The position numbers were made by a program, and so were the translations under genes. 64,000 nucleotides of DNA from Bursaphelenchus xylophilus (Eukaryota; Nematoda; Chromadorea; Rhabditida; Aphelenchoididae): contig CAJFCV020000003.1 in the NCBI GenBank assembly GCA_904066235.2, forward strand, positions 7,192,001 through 7,256,000, written 5' to 3'. Each line of letters opens with the position of its first letter. Position 1 is the first letter of the stretch. The notes below the pieces were generated by a model. It saw nothing but the letters and a program-made list of their open reading frames with translations. It was not told where the DNA came from and did no database searches. Below, in pieces: positions 59,990 to 64,000 of this stretch.

Positions 59990-61010
59990 TTTGCGTGTGA
60001 ATGAAAGAAGGTTAAAATAGCAATAAAAGTGCTAGTGAATCCGAGCCAAAGGTAATTGAATGAGGCTCATCCATCGTAATATTTTCTGTTTTCTTGTGAC
60101 CAGACGGCGCTCCGCCTCTTCTGTCACCACCTGTCACTGAACCTTTTATTTTTTGCAGAGCGAACGCCTAAGGGCAAAAAAGTGTGATTGGAAAAGCAAA
60201 CGGGATTTCACGGGCTTTAAAAAATCGTATTTTACAAAACCTCTCATTATATGGGCAGGACATTTTCAAAAAAGATCATCCCAGAAGTTTTGAAATTTTG
60301 CTTAGATATTGCTCTAGAATAGCTGAGCATCAGCCCAAATTTTTAGTTTAGAAAATTACCGTATACTGGGGTTACAGAGGTATAATTTTTGGAAGGGTTG
60401 GGCTGGTGAGTAAAAACCCCAAGGGGTAAAGGAACAAAACCTCATCGTTTTACTTTTTGACCATGGTGAAAATTTCTGGAATTGACATTTTTGTTGTAGA
60501 ATATAACCTTCGATTACTTTGAAAAATAACAAAAAAGTTTGAATCTTAGTATACCTTGAAAGGACTATCTTTAGCCACATCAAAACCAGTCAAACAGCGC
60601 CAGCCAAGAATAAATAGGATAACTAAAAGGCACATTTAATATAAATTTTACGTTTGTTTTCAACACATCCATAAATTATTTTTCGTAGCTCAAACATTAC
60701 TATTCGCAAACTGCCGGAAAAAGAATGGTTCCAAATGGCGCAAATGTGATTGTGCGTTAAAACTTTCACCTGTTGTATTTAGTTTTTGGTATTCAGTAGG
60801 CCGTATTTTGTGGACAACTGTCCTCTCCTTAATCAAGACTTTGACATTTTGTCATTTGAGACTGAACTAGACTAAAATCCCCGTGAAAGGCATCAAACTA
60901 CCTGAAACAAAACACGGCTGTCAGTACAAAAAACAGACTCGACCTTGGACTTGACCTCTTGACATCAGAGTCGTCTGCAGGCGACATCAGACAGAAAGCC
61001 GTTAAAAAAG
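59990..61010. other. intergenic region upstream of the F-box gene
   Basis: No gene seen. It contains promoter sequence for the F-box gene at its left edge, C/T-rich blocks near 60100, and AT-rich sequence. Short acceptor/donor-like pairs around 60925-60990 on the minus strand are too weak to use. Confidence 0.4.
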
Positions 61011-61571
61011 TTAGAACGAAATGATTAAAACAAAAGTGCAAGCTAAAGTATTAAAGTTTTTTATTTTTTCAACGAATTTGGCGGCTTTCTTTTGGCCAGA
61101 AATCCAAAAATTTTCCAGAAACTGCATAAATTGAAAAGATTCTGAGTCTCTCCGATCTCGGGCTCCAAGATTTGAAATAGAAATGTCAAAGTCCTCCGTC
61201 AACATGGACCCATCATTGAACAACAAATGGTGTGTCAGCTTCTATTTGATATAAATTTTAAAGAAATTGGTATGAAATAATACAGTACCTGAAACAAAGT
61301 TGGATCCGAGTGGCCCACTCTGTACATAAAACGAAATCAAACAAAGAAATGAAAAGTTGCAATGTTTTGAAAAATTAATCATGCAATAAATAGAATGTGA
61401 AATTAGATTGTGGTTACACCTGCAATTGCCCCTCGGCTGCAACAAAAAGCAAAGTCCAGAAATCTGCTGTATTAGATGCTCGTCAAGGTTCAAATTAGGT
61501 TTATTTCCACCAAATGTTACTTTCCGATGAATCTCCGTTGTTATCAAATGATTTTCTGCATTTTTACTCAA
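61011..61571 (-). CDS. possible small gene, 3' exons only
   Basis: Three segments (upstream limit ~61571 down to 61420, 61289-61319, 61011-61241) have GT..AG borders and compatible phases. They encode a charged ~150-residue stretch (TTEIHRKVTFGGNKPNLNLD ... PTLFQKLTHHLLFNDGSM ... ISGQKKAAKFVEKIKNF) ending in TAA. No in-frame ATG is found, and the first segment overlaps, on the opposite strand, exon 1 of the Srh-like receptor. Either the two are antisense neighbours, or one first exon is wrong. No domain recognised. Confidence 0.3.
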
Positions 61572-62639
61572 TCTACAGGCATTCCTCGAGTGTTCTTACT
61601 GTAACTTCTATTTTAATCACTTTTTTTGTCGTCATAAAAGGTAGTTATATATTCGTGGTATTACAAAAAAAACTCTGTAAATAATTACAGCATCCACTCG
61701 AGCCATCTCCACGTATAAATGGTACCTCTTAGCGGATCTTGGGACCTCCGGAACCTTTGATTGCATTGCCAATTTCTCAGGCGCTGTCTCCTTGATGCCC
61801 ATTCCCTGTTACTATTCGACTTCCTTTTTACAATATGGCGGATTTAACATACAATTATCTTACGCAGCAGTTCTCGCCGTATGTTTATTGGCTAGAGTTT
61901 TGTCGACAGCTTTTCTAATCTTCTACCGCTTTTGCAAAGCCCTGCCTCCCGATTCTTGGCTTCGATATTTCAATTTCACTGAGTTCTCAACGTTGCCACA
62001 GCTGTCCACAATCTGCGGGATTAGTTTAATAGTTCTGATTGTCTGCCTTGTAAGTTGAGAGCAGTTTTTTAACTATTTATTTAGGCTCCATTTTTGCTCC
62101 ATCTTCCGAATCAGGCTGATTTTCATCGCTATCTTGTTGGAGTTGATCCTAAAATAAATCTGGTTTTCGATCAATACCCATTTACATTTTGTTTTTCTGA
62201 TAGTTTAGACATCCAACAAGTGCTTTTGTTATCTGTAATCATGCTTCTTTGCTGTCCAATCGCTGCTTTTCTTTTACTGGCTTTGATATTTTACTATGTA
62301 AAAAGAAGTCAGAAGACGGTAACCCCATCAACTTTCCGCCTCCAAATGATGTTGTTCAAGTCGTTGTCAGCCCAAATTCTCTGCACTTTATTCTTTGTTG
62401 TAATACCAGGCCTATTTGTATTTGCTCTACCAACCCTGGGCTATCAAAGTTCTCCTAAAAGCAATGTCCTGGCTGTTTTGTTTTACCTTTCGCACGCTCC
62501 CTTTAATTGTTCCATGCTCATTTTCTTTATCAAACCGTATCGGAGATATTTTTTGAAAGTTTTCCTTGGGCGGAACGTCAGAATTTGTGCTGGGTCTACT
62601 TCCATGTCGACAATATTTGTCAGTCGATTTAACCAATAA
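61514..62639 (+). CDS. Srh-like serpentine chemoreceptor
   Basis: Three exons (61514-61640, 61691-62049, 62085-62639) give 346 residues with seven spans. Exon 1 supplies the extracellular N-terminus and TM1 (LTVTSILITFFVVIK). Exon 2 continues TYKWYLLADLGTSG as in Srh receptors. The stretch RLQMMLFKSLSAQILCTLFF before TM6 and the ending NCSMLIFFIKPYRRYF are typical of the Srh branch of the Str superfamily. This makes it more distant from the three receptors at 21.8, 27.3 and 49.9 kb. The assumed role is chemosensation through G proteins; the ligand is unknown. Exon 1 overlaps a weak antisense model. Confidence 0.85.
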
Positions 62640-63862
62640 AAGCTTACATTGACCATGATTTTTTGATTGTTTGAAAAATGCCAAAAAAAATTTTTTTTTG
62701 ATTTTTTCAATTATTTAATCCGAAAATATAGGATCTTTTTGAAGGAATAAACAATTCCAAGTACAAATTCTGCATAAATTAGCTCAATAAATGTAAGCAA
62801 ACAAAAATATTCTAAAAAATATGCAGAGAAATTAAAAAACAAACGTAAAATTAGGTTTCCCTGGAGTCCTGCTCGCTCCTCTATTCGATCTTTGAACAAC
62901 GCAAAATCGACAATATTACATTGAACTTCTTTACATTGGCTAATGTTATGCATGACCCGTGGGCATGCGCGATAGAAACGGAAGCCAGCGGCGCTTCGTT
63001 TGGCTTTCGGAAAGGAGAGCCGAGACTTTTTTTGGGGCCTTCTGGATTCGGACTTGCGCCTTGGCTTCTCGGGTCTGTCAAAGAACCAATCTTTCGGGTT
63101 TTCTTTTAAGCAAATTTGTCTTCAGAATGGGCACGAGTAAATTAAGAGACGTTCGGGAGCCATGGCCTCTTTTGGTCTTGCTTATAGAAACTTTTTTGGC
63201 CATAAAGGGTAAGATTTCAAGGTCGTTTAAAAGGTTGAAGTTGTTTATTTTTATTGCTACAAGGTTTTCTTCATTCTAAGGATAGCTTTCCCTTTTTACA
63301 TTGTCTAAACTCCCTTCCCAACCGAACCCAGCCATTGACACAAAAGAGGCCATTTCTCACCAAGTTCGGAGATCCTTTCTGCCGGATTCTTCGCCTCATT
63401 TGGGCCGTCACAAATCGGAGAAGCAGAAAATTTATGAATAACGACAACAATGCCTCCGGGCGTCGAAGTTTGACCGTGGAATAATGCCCATTCTTTTCGG
63501 TGAAAGGGAAACTCCCAATGGCGTCGATTCGGTGCCCGTTTTCGCCCGAATCGAATCTAAAACAATGGCCGTGGCCGCGGGGCAAGAAAGAAGAGATTGG
63601 ATACGGGGGTGTGCATCTGATGTTTTCAGATTGTCATAGGTCTTCCGTTTGGTTCAGAGTGCTAGAATATTGGCTGTTTTTGTTTGAGCATGGATTCGTT
63701 TATGCAACGTTACTTTTTTGCACTTTCCTATTCTTCAAACTCAAATTCTTTGCAGGTAATGACAATTGCGGTCTTTTACAGAACAGATACATGCCCGCTG
63801 CCTCAACCATGACCTGATCTGCTGCCTCAAAACTCTTCAGTCAACCGTTTTCCTTTTCAAAA
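62640..63862. other. intergenic region
   Basis: No supported gene. Several open frames on both strands (62881-63109, 63271-63585) are GC-richer than their surroundings, but they lack splice sites, start context and recognisable domains. Confidence 0.4.
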
Positions 63863-64000
63863 ATGCCTTTCCTCCAGATATCTGCAATAACTACCTTCAT
63901 TATTGTGATAATTCTACCTCCAGATATTGAAGCGGGTTTTGTCTCCAAATATGGAGTGCCATATAATTCAACGGAGACCGAGGTCTTCCATAATCTAGAT
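63863..64000 (+). CDS. 5' end of a secreted or membrane protein gene (partial)
   Basis: An ATG opens a frame that runs to the window edge (46 codons). It begins with a likely signal peptide or signal anchor (MPFLQISAITTFIIVIILPP) and continues DIEAGFVSKYGVPYNSTETE, with one potential N-glycosylation site (NST). Too little is visible to name a family. Confidence 0.5.
   Translation, partial: MPFLQISAITTFIIVIILPPDIEAGFVSKYGVPYNSTETEVFHNLD

Noticed and set aside
62881..63585. Several overlapping open frames on both strands
   Set aside because: Frames mirror each other because of local GC content; no exon borders, signals or domains.

Overview
The window looks like nuclear DNA of a chromadorean (rhabditid-type) nematode. 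The evidence is an AT-rich background, many short introns of 34-60 bases with GT..TTTCAG ends, acceptor-like TTTCAG sites just before start codons (typical of spliced-leader addition), nematode-expanded chemoreceptors, and recognisable homologues of Caenorhabditis genes (rabx-5, fozi-1, sur-5). I cannot name the species. All gene models were spliced by eye. Except for the partial genes, each joined model keeps one open frame, so its exon lengths add up to a multiple of three.

Layout. 1-381: the 3' end of an unrecognised + gene. 629-3146 (-): an F-box-like gene whose intron holds a hAT-type transposon. 3703-4460 (-): a 205-residue unknown protein. 4854-8374 (-): a full-length Rabex-5 gene (A20 zinc finger, helical bundle, VPS9, coiled coil). 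8375-13505: mostly non-coding. 13506-15681 (+): an SLC6 sodium/chloride-coupled transporter. 17020-21754 (+): three head-to-tail DHHC palmitoyltransferase genes. 21800-23546 (-) and 27339-28748 (+): serpentine chemoreceptors. 28749-40473: an 11.7 kb gene desert. 40474-43921 (+): a fozi-1 homologue (zinc fingers plus formin FH2). 44369-44736 (+): a small secreted cysteine-rich peptide. 44885-46181 (-): an orphan multi-pass membrane protein. 46182-49934: a transposon-rich gap. 49935-51531 (-): a third chemoreceptor. 51974-54737 (-): acetoacetyl-CoA synthetase (sur-5). 55455-57460 (-): a beta-propeller-like protein. 58950-59989 (-): a second F-box protein. 61514-62639 (+): an Srh-like receptor. 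63863-64000 (+): the start of a secreted or membrane protein.

The genes do not form one pathway. Common themes are membrane signalling (four chemoreceptors, one orphan multi-pass protein, a neurotransmitter-type transporter), lipid and endosome biology (three palmitoyltransferases, Rabex-5, acetoacetyl-CoA synthetase) and ubiquitin or chromatin-linked regulators (two F-box proteins, FOZI-1). The mobile fraction is informative. There are two hAT-type non-autonomous elements with 7/8 and 8/8 matching target duplications and arrays of GC-rich hexamers, a palindromic TA-flanked MITE, and a ~270 bp repeat present as two near-identical inverted copies inside introns of adjacent genes plus one diverged copy.
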